Shown: positions 15,627 through 23,125 of the stretch, piece after piece
Layout of the letters: every line of letters starts with the position of its first letter
How positions within the stretch are numbered: the first letter of the stretch is position 1
Translations under genes and position numbers: made by a program
DNA from: JBMNCQ01 sp049366715
GTDB taxonomy: Bacteria; Bacillota; Peptococcia; Peptococcales; BICA1-8
NCBI GenBank assembly: GCA_049366715.1
Contig: JBMNCQ010000083.1
Location: 62,001 to 126,000 of the forward strand
Direction: 5' to 3'
DNA length: 64,000 nucleotides
The notes under the pieces: generated by a model
Databases searched by the model: none
What the model was told of the DNA's origin: nothing
What the model saw: the letters and a program-made list of their open reading frames with translations, nothing else

Positions 15627-16493
15627 ATGATGGAACAAAAACAATACGCAGAAGATTATACTCTCTCGGAATTTTTAGCTACGGCTTCTGCCCGGGAGAT
15701 TAATGATAATGAAACGATTTTTGCAGGAGTGGGGATACCCACTTTAGGGGCTTTATTGGCCAAACTAACCCATGCTCCCAACGCAATTATAGCCATGGAA
15801 TCAGGCAGTATCGGTCCCCAGCCTTATCGGATAATTTTAGGTATCGGCGATAATCCCTGTGTAGAAAATGCCTTAATGGCTACTTCATTATGGAGATTGT
15901 TCAGTGACCAGCAAAAAGGCTTTTTTAATGTCGGCATGATCGGCGGGGCTCAAGTAGATAAATACGGTAACTTAAACAGCACGGCTATTTTCGGAGAGGG
16001 TAATTATTTTAAACCGGCGGCACGTCTGCCGGGCAGCGGGGGAGCAAATGATATTGCCAGTTCGGCCGGCCGAACGATTATTACCATGCCCCTGCAAAAA
16101 AGAAGGTTCTTAGAAAGGGTTGATTATATTACTTCCCCGGGATATTTGACAGGTTATGAATCCAGGGAACAAGCCGGTTTATTATGGGGCGGCCCCGCAG
16201 CGATTATCACAAATAAGTGTATTTTCAGATTTGCTGCTGAGAGCAAAGAGGCTTATCTGGCCAGTCTGCATCCCGGCGTCACCGTGGAAGAAGTGAGAAA
16301 TGAAGTTTCCTGGGATTTGCAGGTTGCAGCTGATATCGAAAATACGGAGCCGCCTACGGTAGAACAGGTCAAGCTCATCAGGGCCTTGGATCCGAATAAG
16401 ATCTACACAGGCAGCGGCTTGCAAAATCTTTCCTTTGCCAATTATTTAAAAATGCTGGAAGACTCTTATGAGAGCTTCCGGGAGTTATTTTAA
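15627..16493 (+). CDS. CoA-transferase beta subunit (glutaconate CoA-transferase type)
   Basis: A 288-residue partner of the preceding subunit, 14 bases downstream with GGAGGAGGTATT before tandem ATGs. The likely catalytic glutamate is Glu58 in AMESGSIGPQP, placed as in GctB, where a beta-subunit Glu forms the glutamyl-CoA thioester intermediate. GMIGGAQVDKYGNLNSTAI and the GSGGANDIASSAGR glycine loop are family-typical. Confidence 0.87.
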   Translation: MMEQKQYAEDYTLSEFLATASAREINDNETIFAGVGIPTLGALLAKLTHAPNAIIAMESGSIGPQPYRIILGIGDNPCVENALMATSLWRLFSDQQKGFFNVGMIGGAQVDKYGNLNSTAIFGEGNYFKPAARLPGSGGANDIASSAGRTIITMPLQKRRFLERVDYITSPGYLTGYESREQAGLLWGGPAAIITNKCIFRFAAESKEAYLASLHPGVTVEEVRNEVSWDLQVAADIENTEPPTVEQVKLIRALDPNKIYTGSGLQNLSFANYLKMLEDSYESFRELF

Positions 16494-16508
16494 GAAATTA
16501 AAAAAATA

Positions 16509-16532
16509 AGCCACCGGTGTTTGCCGGTGGCT
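16509..16532. other. GC-rich hairpin after the CoA-transferase genes
   Basis: AGCCACCGG pairs perfectly with CCGGTGGCT. On the + strand no T tract follows. On the - strand the stem is followed by TTATTTTTTTAA, so it looks like a minus-strand terminator although no minus-strand gene precedes it. On + it may attenuate or stabilise the operon transcript. Confidence 0.55.
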
Positions 16533-16566
16533 CTTACCTGGAAAATTGAGAAATGGGGTTGAAAAC

Positions 16567-17418
16567 GTGGTTAAGGTTTTAGGGCTTGTTGGTTCCCGGA
16601 GACTTGACGGAAACAGCCGTGTAATTGTCGATACTTGCTTGGAAGTACTCAAAAACTGTGGGTTTGTAACAGAACTTATCTTTTTGAACGAGCTTAAGTT
16701 AGAACGGTGCAAAGGGTGCTTATCCTGTGTTTATAAAGGCGGGTGTTCTATTAAAGACGATATGGAAATTCTGGTTCCGAAAATCGTAGAATCTGCCGGA
16801 CTGATTGTTGCTGCTCCCACCTATATTTTCAGCCCGGCAGCCGTAATTAAAACCCTTATCGATCGTTGTATGATGATCACACCATATCTTGATACTTTGG
16901 CACCAAGGAAGAGATATGCCGTGTGTTTAAGCATTGCCGGTAATCCCGCCTGGAATCCTTTAGGGCTTGTCCAGGTAAACCAATTAGCTCTGGGATACGG
17001 CTATAAGATCATAGCCGGCCGGGAAATCTATGCTGCGGCTCCGGGAGAAGTTATCCTGCAGGAAGCTGTCTTAGAAGAGGTTAAGGCATTGGGGCAAAGA
17101 TTAGCCGATTCTTTACAAGGCAAAAGTTGTCCGTTCCCGGTCTCGCCGGTGAAGTGTCCTTTTTGCAATAACCAGGTTTTCAAAATAAAGGCGGATAACA
17201 AGGTTCAATGTGTTACCTGCGGTACGGAGGGAGAATTGGATTCCGACGGTGATCACTGCAAAATAAAATTTGCAGCCCCGGATCATAGTTTCTTTTTATT
17301 ATCCCGCAGAAAAGAACATGTTGAGGGCTGGATGACGGATTCCCGCGTTAAATTTTTAAAAAATCGGGCCGAGATACAAGATAAACTTAAGCAACAGGGC
17401 CGGAAATATAAAATATAG
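16567..17418 (+). CDS. Iron-sulfur flavoprotein (Isf-like) with C-terminal zinc ribbon
   Basis: Read from GTG 16567 (an in-frame TTG at 16546 is an alternative; neither has an excellent ribosome site) this is 283 residues. The N-terminal flavodoxin-like FMN domain (GLVGSRRLDGNSR, APTYIFSPAAVIKTLIDR) carries the compact motif Cys48-x2-Cys51-x2-Cys54-x5-Cys60, which in Isf proteins binds a [4Fe-4S] cluster. Residues ~195-225 add a four-Cys ribbon (CPFC, then CVTC), not part of ordinary NADPH:FMN reductases. In the operon it may pass electrons to or from the flavin/iron-sulfur dehydratase or dehydrogenase, an inference from position. Confidence 0.8.
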   Translation: MVKVLGLVGSRRLDGNSRVIVDTCLEVLKNCGFVTELIFLNELKLERCKGCLSCVYKGGCSIKDDMEILVPKIVESAGLIVAAPTYIFSPAAVIKTLIDRCMMITPYLDTLAPRKRYAVCLSIAGNPAWNPLGLVQVNQLALGYGYKIIAGREIYAAAPGEVILQEAVLEEVKALGQRLADSLQGKSCPFPVSPVKCPFCNNQVFKIKADNKVQCVTCGTEGELDSDGDHCKIKFAAPDHSFFLLSRRKEHVEGWMTDSRVKFLKNRAEIQDKLKQQGRKYKI

Positions 17419-17441
17419 GATTTGCCAAAAGGGGTGGGAAG

Positions 17442-17873
17442 ATGGCGGAAGGTTTTAAATTTTTTTATAAATTAAGGGTTCGTTATCAGGAAGTTGACAG
17501 GCAGGGAATTGTTTTTAATGCCCATTATTTATCCTATTTGGATGTTGCCTGGACGGAATATCTGAGACATTTAGGTTTAGATTATGCCAAATTATCAGCG
17601 GCCAATGAATTTGATACTCTGGTGCTGAAGACTACGCTGGAATATCAAAAACCGGCATATTTTGATGAAATCCTAAGGGTTTATGTCCGGATAGCAGAAC
17701 TGGGCAGAAAAAGTTTCCGGGCTGAATTTCTTATTTATAAGGATGAACAAGAGATTTTGGTATTAAAAGGAGAAACCATTTATGTTACTTATTTTCCGGC
17801 CAGCGGCACTACAGGTCCTTTACCGGAGCAAATCAGGAACATTTTCAGGGCGTTTGAAGGGATTGGAAACTGA
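17442..17873 (+). CDS. Acyl-CoA thioesterase (4-hydroxybenzoyl-CoA thioesterase/YbgC family)
   Basis: A 143-residue hotdog-fold protein. The family signature is present as YQEVDRQGIVFNAHYLSYLD, with catalytic-type Asp19 and His28/Tyr29. AAAGGGGTGGG precedes the ATG, 23 bases after the flavoprotein. As the last gene of the operon it could release acids from unproductive CoA esters and recycle CoA. The substrate is not evident. Confidence 0.85.
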   Translation: MAEGFKFFYKLRVRYQEVDRQGIVFNAHYLSYLDVAWTEYLRHLGLDYAKLSAANEFDTLVLKTTLEYQKPAYFDEILRVYVRIAELGRKSFRAEFLIYKDEQEILVLKGETIYVTYFPASGTTGPLPEQIRNIFRAFEGIGN

Positions 17874-17898
17874 CCGGTTATTAACGTTCAGGTTTTGA

Positions 17899-18278
17899 AA
17901 ATCGTTTAATGGCTCAAGAGCGGGAATCATCCGAGCTGTTGCAAGTACGGGATTAAATAAAAAAATTTTAGCTTTACCTACATATGCCCTTAAAAAGGGG
18001 TCTATTTTTTTGCGTGCGGGGCTGGAAAAGAATTAGGGCCAATTCCTGCAAGTCTAGCGATTGGTGAGGCCATTGCCTATGTAAATGAGCAGACGGGTAC
18101 GGAAGAAGGTATTACCAAGAAATATACTTTCTCAGGTTCTGTTTATTTCCAAAGAATAAAAGAATTAAACGTTAATAGAGGCAACTATTACAGCGATTAT
18201 TTTAATGCCGTCCTAAAAGTAAATTTTGATTTAAAAATAAAACCTGCCCGGTATCGGCAGGTTTTATTTTTAATTTAG
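17899..18278 (+). pseudogene. Possible coding remnant in two frames
   Basis: The 564-base gap between the thioesterase and ferredoxin genes contains two overlapping open stretches without a start codon or ribosome site. One (17899-18036) reads GSRAGIIRAVASTG and ends LRAGLEKN. The other (17994-18278) reads GKELGPIPASLAIGEAIAYV and continues with a protein-like stretch (KYTFSGSVYFQRIKELNVN), then runs into a terminator stem. This looks like the frameshifted 3' end of a lost gene. I do not recognise the parent family, and chance open frames are possible. Confidence 0.35.
18236..18272 (+). terminator. Rho-independent terminator
   Basis: AAAACCTGCC and GGCAGGTTTT pair around CGGTATC, flanked by ATAA/TTATTTTT, giving a long stem with a T tract. 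It separates the sigma-54 operon and the remnant from the ferredoxin cluster. Confidence 0.92.
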
Positions 18279-18335
18279 GAAGAGAAACCCGGTCATAAAA
18301 ATAATAGATACCAAATATATAGAAAGCGTATTTCC

Positions 18336-18355
18336 ATAACATAAATAAATGTTAT
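18336..18355. promoter_or_regulatory. Palindromic operator upstream of the ferredoxin-flavoprotein genes
   Basis: ATAACAT-AAATAA-ATGTTAT is a perfect 7-6-7 palindrome about 80 bases before the ferredoxin start. Its ATAAC/GTTAT arms and its T-rich dyad resemble LysR-type (T-N11-A) sites, and two LysR genes lie in the same cluster. A TATTAT at 18361-18366 could be the -10. Confidence 0.5.
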
Positions 18356-18437
18356 AACTTTATTATGAAGGAAGAAAAAGTTATGGCCATTAACTGCCTT
18401 CAATATTTAATTTTATGTGAAGAGGTGTTTTAAATAT

Positions 18438-18650
18438 ATGATAGCTCATATTGATATCACAAAATGTACTGGCTGTGGAATATGTGCAGAACGGTGTCCG
18501 CTGGATACGATAAGGCTTAATTCAGAAGAAAAAGCTTATATTGCGTATCCGGATGATTGCATGACATGCTTTCTCTGTGAAAGGTTATGTCCTTCAGGGT
18601 CTATATTTGTTCATCCTTTTAAAGAAATTATGCCACCGGTATTTCCTTAA
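18438..18650 (+). CDS. 2x[4Fe-4S] ferredoxin
   Basis: A 70-residue bacterial ferredoxin. Cluster ligands are Cys10/13/16/20 (KCTGCGICAERCP) and Cys41/44/47/51 (CMTCFLCERLCP). ATG 18438 is preferred over the in-frame GTG 18417 because AGAGGTG (18421-18427) lies between them at the right distance. It precedes the flavoprotein gene by 61 bases. A small two-cluster ferredoxin followed by an FAD protein is the layout of AprB/AprA-type and reductase-type complexes, so it is probably the electron partner of the next product rather than a general ferredoxin. Confidence 0.88.
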   Translation: MIAHIDITKCTGCGICAERCPLDTIRLNSEEKAYIAYPDDCMTCFLCERLCPSGSIFVHPFKEIMPPVFP

Positions 18651-18711
18651 AAATCAATAATTTGTACAAGGTTGGATAAAGCGAAAATTTTTATAATTTT
18701 GGGGTGATTAA

Positions 18712-20427
18712 ATGAATGAACAGAATAGAAAAGATATTTGGTTTGAAACAGATGTTTTAGTCATAGGCGGAGGAGCTTCGGGTTTATGGGCCGCCAATAG
18801 AGTAAAATCAATTGATGAAAATCTTGATGTATTGATTGTTGATAAAGGGCCCAAAGGCTGGGGCGGTTTAATGGCCATGTCAGGAGGAGATTTTGATGCT
18901 GTTTTGCCCGATGAAAATGTGGATGATTGGGTAAAGGATCTGATTTATTATTGGGATGGTCTATGTGATCAGGAATTGGTAGAGGAATTATTCAAAATTT
19001 CTTACGACAGATTACAGGATTATCAAGAATTGGGGAACGAGTATTTTACCGACGCAGAGGGGAAGTTGAGGGGTGTACCACAAAGAGGTTTGGATCATTT
19101 CAAGTTGTATCCGACCAAACTAAAAGGAAAAGGCGGCGAAGATATGGCCAAAAGCCTTTTCCGAGAAACAGAAAGACTAGGCAGTGACTATTTGGGCAGA
19201 ACATTAATCACCGACTTATTGAAAAATGAAGACAAAGTAGTTGGTGCCGTAGGTTTTAATACTAGAACGGGTGATTTTAATATTTTCAAGGCAAAAGCCG
19301 TAGTTTTAACTGCCGGTGCCGGCGGGTGGAAGGCAAATTATCTTCAAAATACTTCTACTGGAGAAGGATTCGAAATGGCCTTTAGAGCAGGTGCCGAAAT
19401 GAAAAACTGTGAGTTTGTCAAGGTTTGGAATGTACCCAAGCTTTTTTCTTGGGAAGGTCAAACTACGCTTCTTCCTCTTGGGGCTAGATTTGTTAATGCT
19501 GAGGGAGAATCTTTTATGGAAAAATATTCACCAATTTTAGGCGGCAATACTGATCCACACTATACTACAATGGCTATGGCTTTTGAAACAAAGGCTGGAA
19601 AGGGTCCTTTATATTTTGATGTAAGTAAAATAAAAAAAGAAGATTTAGAATTAATAAAACCTCAGACGGGATGGCAATTAATGAATCATGAGAAACTAGT
19701 AGATGAAGGGGTTGACTTTTTTAGTGGTAAAACTGAATGGTTGCCGCAAATGTATGAAATGGTTGGAGGTTTAGTTTCTGATGTAAAAGGGAGAACCACG
19801 GTACCAGGTCTGTTCGCAGCAGGACGATGCCGAGTTGTAGATACGGGGGTATATATAGGCGGTTTTGCCTTAAGTACTTGTGCTACTTCAGGTTATCTTG
19901 CTGGTGAAGCAGTTGTAGAATATATAAAATCAGAGGATCTATCAAATGCTAAGATTAATGCGGCCGAAGTTAATGAATTAAAGAAAAAACTATTTGCTCC
20001 TTTAGGTAAACCAGGTTTAATACCGAAGGATGTGCTAAGAGCCGTACAAAATATTGTATTTCCTTATGATGTTTGTGTGCTGAAAAATGAAAAGAGTCTG
20101 TTAAAAGCATTAGATAAGTTAGAAGCGGTTAAAGAAGATTATTTACCACGCATGCGTGCAGCCGATCCCCATTACCTAATGAATTTGCGGGAAGTTAGGG
20201 GGGTTATTTTTAATACGGAATTGTACTTAAAGGCTTCATTAATGAGAAAAGAATCGCGGGCTGGTCATTTTCGGGAGGATTATCCGGAACGTGATGATAA
20301 TTGGTTGAAATGGATTGTTATTAGCGGTGGAGAGGTTGGCGAGACTAGTTTCCGGACTGAACCGGTGCCCATTGAGAAATATAAGCATCCCATTACACGT
20401 TATTATTCAGACAACTTTAGATTTTAG
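18712..20427 (+). CDS. FAD flavoprotein of the fumarate reductase / APS reductase alpha superfamily, substrate unknown
   Basis: A 571-residue flavoprotein with the N-terminal FAD motif DVLVIGGGASGLWAANRV, the VLTAGAGG second FAD contact, LGARFVNAEGESFMEKY and the C-terminal FAD loop VPGLFAAGRC. Fumarate reductase catalytic hallmarks are not seen. The HPT motif is replaced by WNVPKLFSW, the His of HYTMGG-type motifs reads MYEMVGG, and the Arg of GANRLG is absent (GVYIGGFALSTCATSG). The last part resembles the corresponding AprA region more. No signal peptide or Tat motif is present, so it acts in the cytoplasm. With the adjacent ferredoxin, DASS carrier and desulfinase-like gene it probably reduces or oxidises the imported anion. 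GGGGTGATT precedes the ATG. Confidence 0.75.
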   Translation: MNEQNRKDIWFETDVLVIGGGASGLWAANRVKSIDENLDVLIVDKGPKGWGGLMAMSGGDFDAVLPDENVDDWVKDLIYYWDGLCDQELVEELFKISYDRLQDYQELGNEYFTDAEGKLRGVPQRGLDHFKLYPTKLKGKGGEDMAKSLFRETERLGSDYLGRTLITDLLKNEDKVVGAVGFNTRTGDFNIFKAKAVVLTAGAGGWKANYLQNTSTGEGFEMAFRAGAEMKNCEFVKVWNVPKLFSWEGQTTLLPLGARFVNAEGESFMEKYSPILGGNTDPHYTTMAMAFETKAGKGPLYFDVSKIKKEDLELIKPQTGWQLMNHEKLVDEGVDFFSGKTEWLPQMYEMVGGLVSDVKGRTTVPGLFAAGRCRVVDTGVYIGGFALSTCATSGYLAGEAVVEYIKSEDLSNAKINAAEVNELKKKLFAPLGKPGLIPKDVLRAVQNIVFPYDVCVLKNEKSLLKALDKLEAVKEDYLPRMRAADPHYLMNLREVRGVIFNTELYLKASLMRKESRAGHFREDYPERDDNWLKWIVISGGEVGETSFRTEPVPIEKYKHPITRYYSDNFRF

Positions 20428-20455
20428 AAATTGTTGCTATTTTTAAATTATATCT

Positions 20456-20489
20456 GGTGAAATAGTGTGCAATCGCATTCTATTTCACC
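20456..20489 (+). other. Hairpin between flavoprotein and transporter genes
   Basis: GGTGAAATAG pairs perfectly with CTATTTCACC, with a further TGC/GCA pairing in the loop. No T tract follows, so it probably modulates or stabilises the transcript rather than ending it. Confidence 0.55.
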
Positions 20490-20537
20490 GGAATCCGATA
20501 TTGTCGTTTAAAAATTTATAAGAAAGAGGAGGACAAT

Positions 20538-21965
20538 ATGGTAACGGTATTACAAAACAAACCAAAATTTGAGAATCATTTCACAAAAAGATTATTAACG
20601 GTTTTTGGAATTCTAGTAATTTTTATAATTGGTGAAATGTTACCCGTTACAGAGGAATTAACCCTTGAGGGCAAGAGAGCTTTAATACTTATGGTCTGTG
20701 CAACCATATCATGGATGACAAACGTTGTTCCATTAATGTTTTCTGCATTATTCTTCTTAATTTGCATGCCTATACTAGGAATTGATACATTACCCGGTAC
20801 AGCTGATGCATTTTGTGAGCCTATATTTTTCTTTATTGTAGCAAGTTATGCTTTGTTTAATGGTTTGACAACTACGGGACTTGATAGACGAATAACCTTA
20901 ATGCTTGCAATAGCCTCAAAGGGTAACCCCCAAAAATTGTTGTTTATTGTTATGTGTAGTGCGGCATTAATATCAACAGTAATATCGGATATGGGCGCTG
21001 TATTAATGTATATTCCGATCCTATTAATGCTTTTTAAAGCAACGGGACTAAAACCGGGCGAAAGTAGTTATGCTAAAGCCATGATGATTGGGTTACCGGT
21101 AGCAGCACTAGTAGGCGGGATGGGAACACCGGCAGGTTCTTCTACTAATGTGCTCGCATTGGCTGTTTTAGAAAATTCCGCTGGTGTTAAAATTGTTTTT
21201 ACTCAATGGATGGCACTTGCCATGCCGGTGGTTATTATCTTAACCCCTATAGTCTATCTTATTATAAGATTTTGTTATCCCGCGGAAATTAGTCAACTTA
21301 ATGGATTGGAGGATGCTAAAGCCCAGTTAGATGAACTTGGTCCAATGAAATTAATAGAAAAAAAATATCTTATTGTTATGCTCGTTATTATTATAGTATG
21401 GCTTACCGAAGGCTTTCATGGATATGGAATTCCGATTACATCTACTATTGGAGCATTATTATTCTTCCTCCCGGGTATTGACATCTTAAATTGGGAGAAT
21501 ACCAAAAATGTTATTCGGTGGGAAATTGTCATGGTTGTTTGTGTTTGCTGTGCACTTGGTGGTGCAATTTGGAAGACTGGTGCTGCCGCATGGATTGCTC
21601 AAATTGTTTCCGGTGTGATGGGAGGTTTTACGCCAGTTATTATTCTTCTCCTCTTGGGATTATTCGTCTCGTTTATTCATCTGGTCTGCCCCATTAATCC
21701 TGCATTGGTTTCAATAATTGTCCCTATCGCTAGTGTTATTGCAATTAATAAAGGCATCAATCCTGCATTTCTTGCAATTCCTGTAGGATTTATGGTTTCT
21801 TGCGCATGTCTCATTCCTCTTGATGCAGTTCCTTTAGTATGCTACGGAACAGGTTATTTTAAAATGCATGAAATGTTTAAATCAGGTCTTATTATTACCA
21901 TAGCTTGGGTATTAATTACAGCCCTTGTAATGTTGACGGTAGCTCCACTCTTAGGGTTACTGTAA
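20538..21965 (+). CDS. DASS-family (SLC13) sodium:dicarboxylate/sulfate-type anion transporter
   Basis: A 475-residue polytopic protein with about eleven to twelve hydrophobic segments. Two DASS half-repeats are visible. The first has TISWMTNVVPLMFSALFFL and the SNT-like motif GGMGTPAGSSTNVLALAV. The second has the LDAVPLVCYGTGYFKMHEM end typical of the family. DASS carriers bring in di- or tricarboxylates, sulfate and some organosulfonates with sodium. GAAAGAGGAGGAC is the ribosome site. Placement between the flavoprotein and the regulators suggests it imports the substrate of this cluster. Confidence 0.87.
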   Translation: MVTVLQNKPKFENHFTKRLLTVFGILVIFIIGEMLPVTEELTLEGKRALILMVCATISWMTNVVPLMFSALFFLICMPILGIDTLPGTADAFCEPIFFFIVASYALFNGLTTTGLDRRITLMLAIASKGNPQKLLFIVMCSAALISTVISDMGAVLMYIPILLMLFKATGLKPGESSYAKAMMIGLPVAALVGGMGTPAGSSTNVLALAVLENSAGVKIVFTQWMALAMPVVIILTPIVYLIIRFCYPAEISQLNGLEDAKAQLDELGPMKLIEKKYLIVMLVIIIVWLTEGFHGYGIPITSTIGALLFFLPGIDILNWENTKNVIRWEIVMVVCVCCALGGAIWKTGAAAWIAQIVSGVMGGFTPVIILLLLGLFVSFIHLVCPINPALVSIIVPIASVIAINKGINPAFLAIPVGFMVSCACLIPLDAVPLVCYGTGYFKMHEMFKSGLIITIAWVLITALVMLTVAPLLGLL

Positions 21966-21982
21966 AAAAAGGTTAATATAAC

Positions 21983-22029
21983 AATACAATTAGTGGGCAT
22001 TAGCGTAGATAATGTCTGCTAATTGTATT
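21983..22029 (+). terminator. Long stem-loop, possible terminator after the transporter
   Basis: AATACAATTAG (21983-21993) pairs perfectly with CTAATTGTATT (22019-22029), with an inner GGCATT/AATGTC pairing. The T run is short (TTTGT), so termination may be partial. Confidence 0.55.
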
Positions 22030-22191
22030 TGTCTAATAAATTATGTAGAAAAATTTAGATATCGATTATATAATATATTTAAATAGTTTACATTAATAAA
22101 TCTAATTAAAATATGAAAAATTAATTAAAATTATGATCAAGGTTTTCGTTATTCGGAGATTATTTATCATTTCTCTTTAGGTGGTGTAAGT

Positions 22192-23112
22192 GTGAGTATG
22201 TTAAAGCAGTTTTATTTTGTTCTGGCTTTAGAAAAATACAGGTCATTTTCTAAAGCAGCAAAGAAAATAGGTATTTCACAATCTGCTTTAAGTACTACAA
22301 TAAGGAATTTAGAAAAAGAATTAGGATATGATATTTTTATTCGTACCAATAGAAGTCTGGAATTTACTGAAAGGGGAAACTTCGTTTTAGAAAAAATTTA
22401 TAATATTGAAATGCAATTAAAAAATATAAGGAATATAAAATATACACTTCAATCGCAAAAACAAGCATTGTTAATAAGTGGCGGAACAAATTGGTGTAAT
22501 ATGCTATTAACGGATGCATTAATAAAAATTCTCAGGATATATCCGGAAATTGAAGTGTCTCTTGAAAAATGTAGCAACTTAGAGGTTATTTCAGGTGTTG
22601 TTTTAGATAAAATCGATTTTGGTTTAATTCAAATCAGTGATATTGATGAAAATTTTTATATGAAGGAAATAGAAAAAAGGCATTTAAACTATACAAAATT
22701 ATTTTCAGATGAAATGTGTTTTCTGGTAGGGCGATATCATCCTCTATTTCGTGAAGAAAATGTTTTTTTATCTGATATTCTTAAATGTTCTTATATCACC
22801 GATGAGTTTACAATTAACAGTTTTGTACTAAATTTTTTAAAGAAAAATGGATACGATAAAGACTTTTTCTATGTGAACGATGTTTCCAGCCAAAGAAAGC
22901 TCATTTCTAATTCTGATTGTGTTGCGGTTATGCCGAAAAGTTTAGCGAAAGCAAGTAATGATATTTATAAGGAAAATTTACATTCATTGAATATTATCGA
23001 TTATAAGTGGAACTGTGAAATTGGATATGTACATGACGGCAACTTGAATAAAATTGAAAAAGAATTTATTGAGATTTTATCAAAAGCAACCCCAGCGTTT
23101 AATAAATTATAA
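22192..23112 (+). CDS. LysR-family transcriptional regulator (first of a tandem pair)
   Basis: A 306-residue LysR-type protein. The winged helix-turn-helix is SFSKAAKKIGISQSALSTTIRNLEKELG at residues ~18-45, followed by the LTTR linker helix and an effector domain with GLIQISDID and MCFLVGRYHPLFREE. GTG 22192 or ATG 22198 both fit AGGTGGTG. It lies in an AT-rich stretch with the next gene, a clear paralogue. It probably responds to the cluster's substrate and may use the ATAACAT palindrome at 18336. Confidence 0.88.
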   Translation: MSMLKQFYFVLALEKYRSFSKAAKKIGISQSALSTTIRNLEKELGYDIFIRTNRSLEFTERGNFVLEKIYNIEMQLKNIRNIKYTLQSQKQALLISGGTNWCNMLLTDALIKILRIYPEIEVSLEKCSNLEVISGVVLDKIDFGLIQISDIDENFYMKEIEKRHLNYTKLFSDEMCFLVGRYHPLFREENVFLSDILKCSYITDEFTINSFVLNFLKKNGYDKDFFYVNDVSSQRKLISNSDCVAVMPKSLAKASNDIYKENLHSLNIIDYKWNCEIGYVHDGNLNKIEKEFIEILSKATPAFNKL

Positions 23113-23125
23113 AAAGGTGAAAGAT

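Noticed and set aside
16509..16532. Plus-strand operon terminator after the CoA-transferase genes
   Set aside because: No T tract follows on the + strand, and the next gene begins within about 35 bases. Only the - strand orientation has a T run.
18712..20427. Fumarate reductase / succinate dehydrogenase flavoprotein
   Set aside because: The superfamily is right, but catalytic HPT, His and Arg motifs are missing and no cytochrome b or FrdB-type subunit is adjacent.
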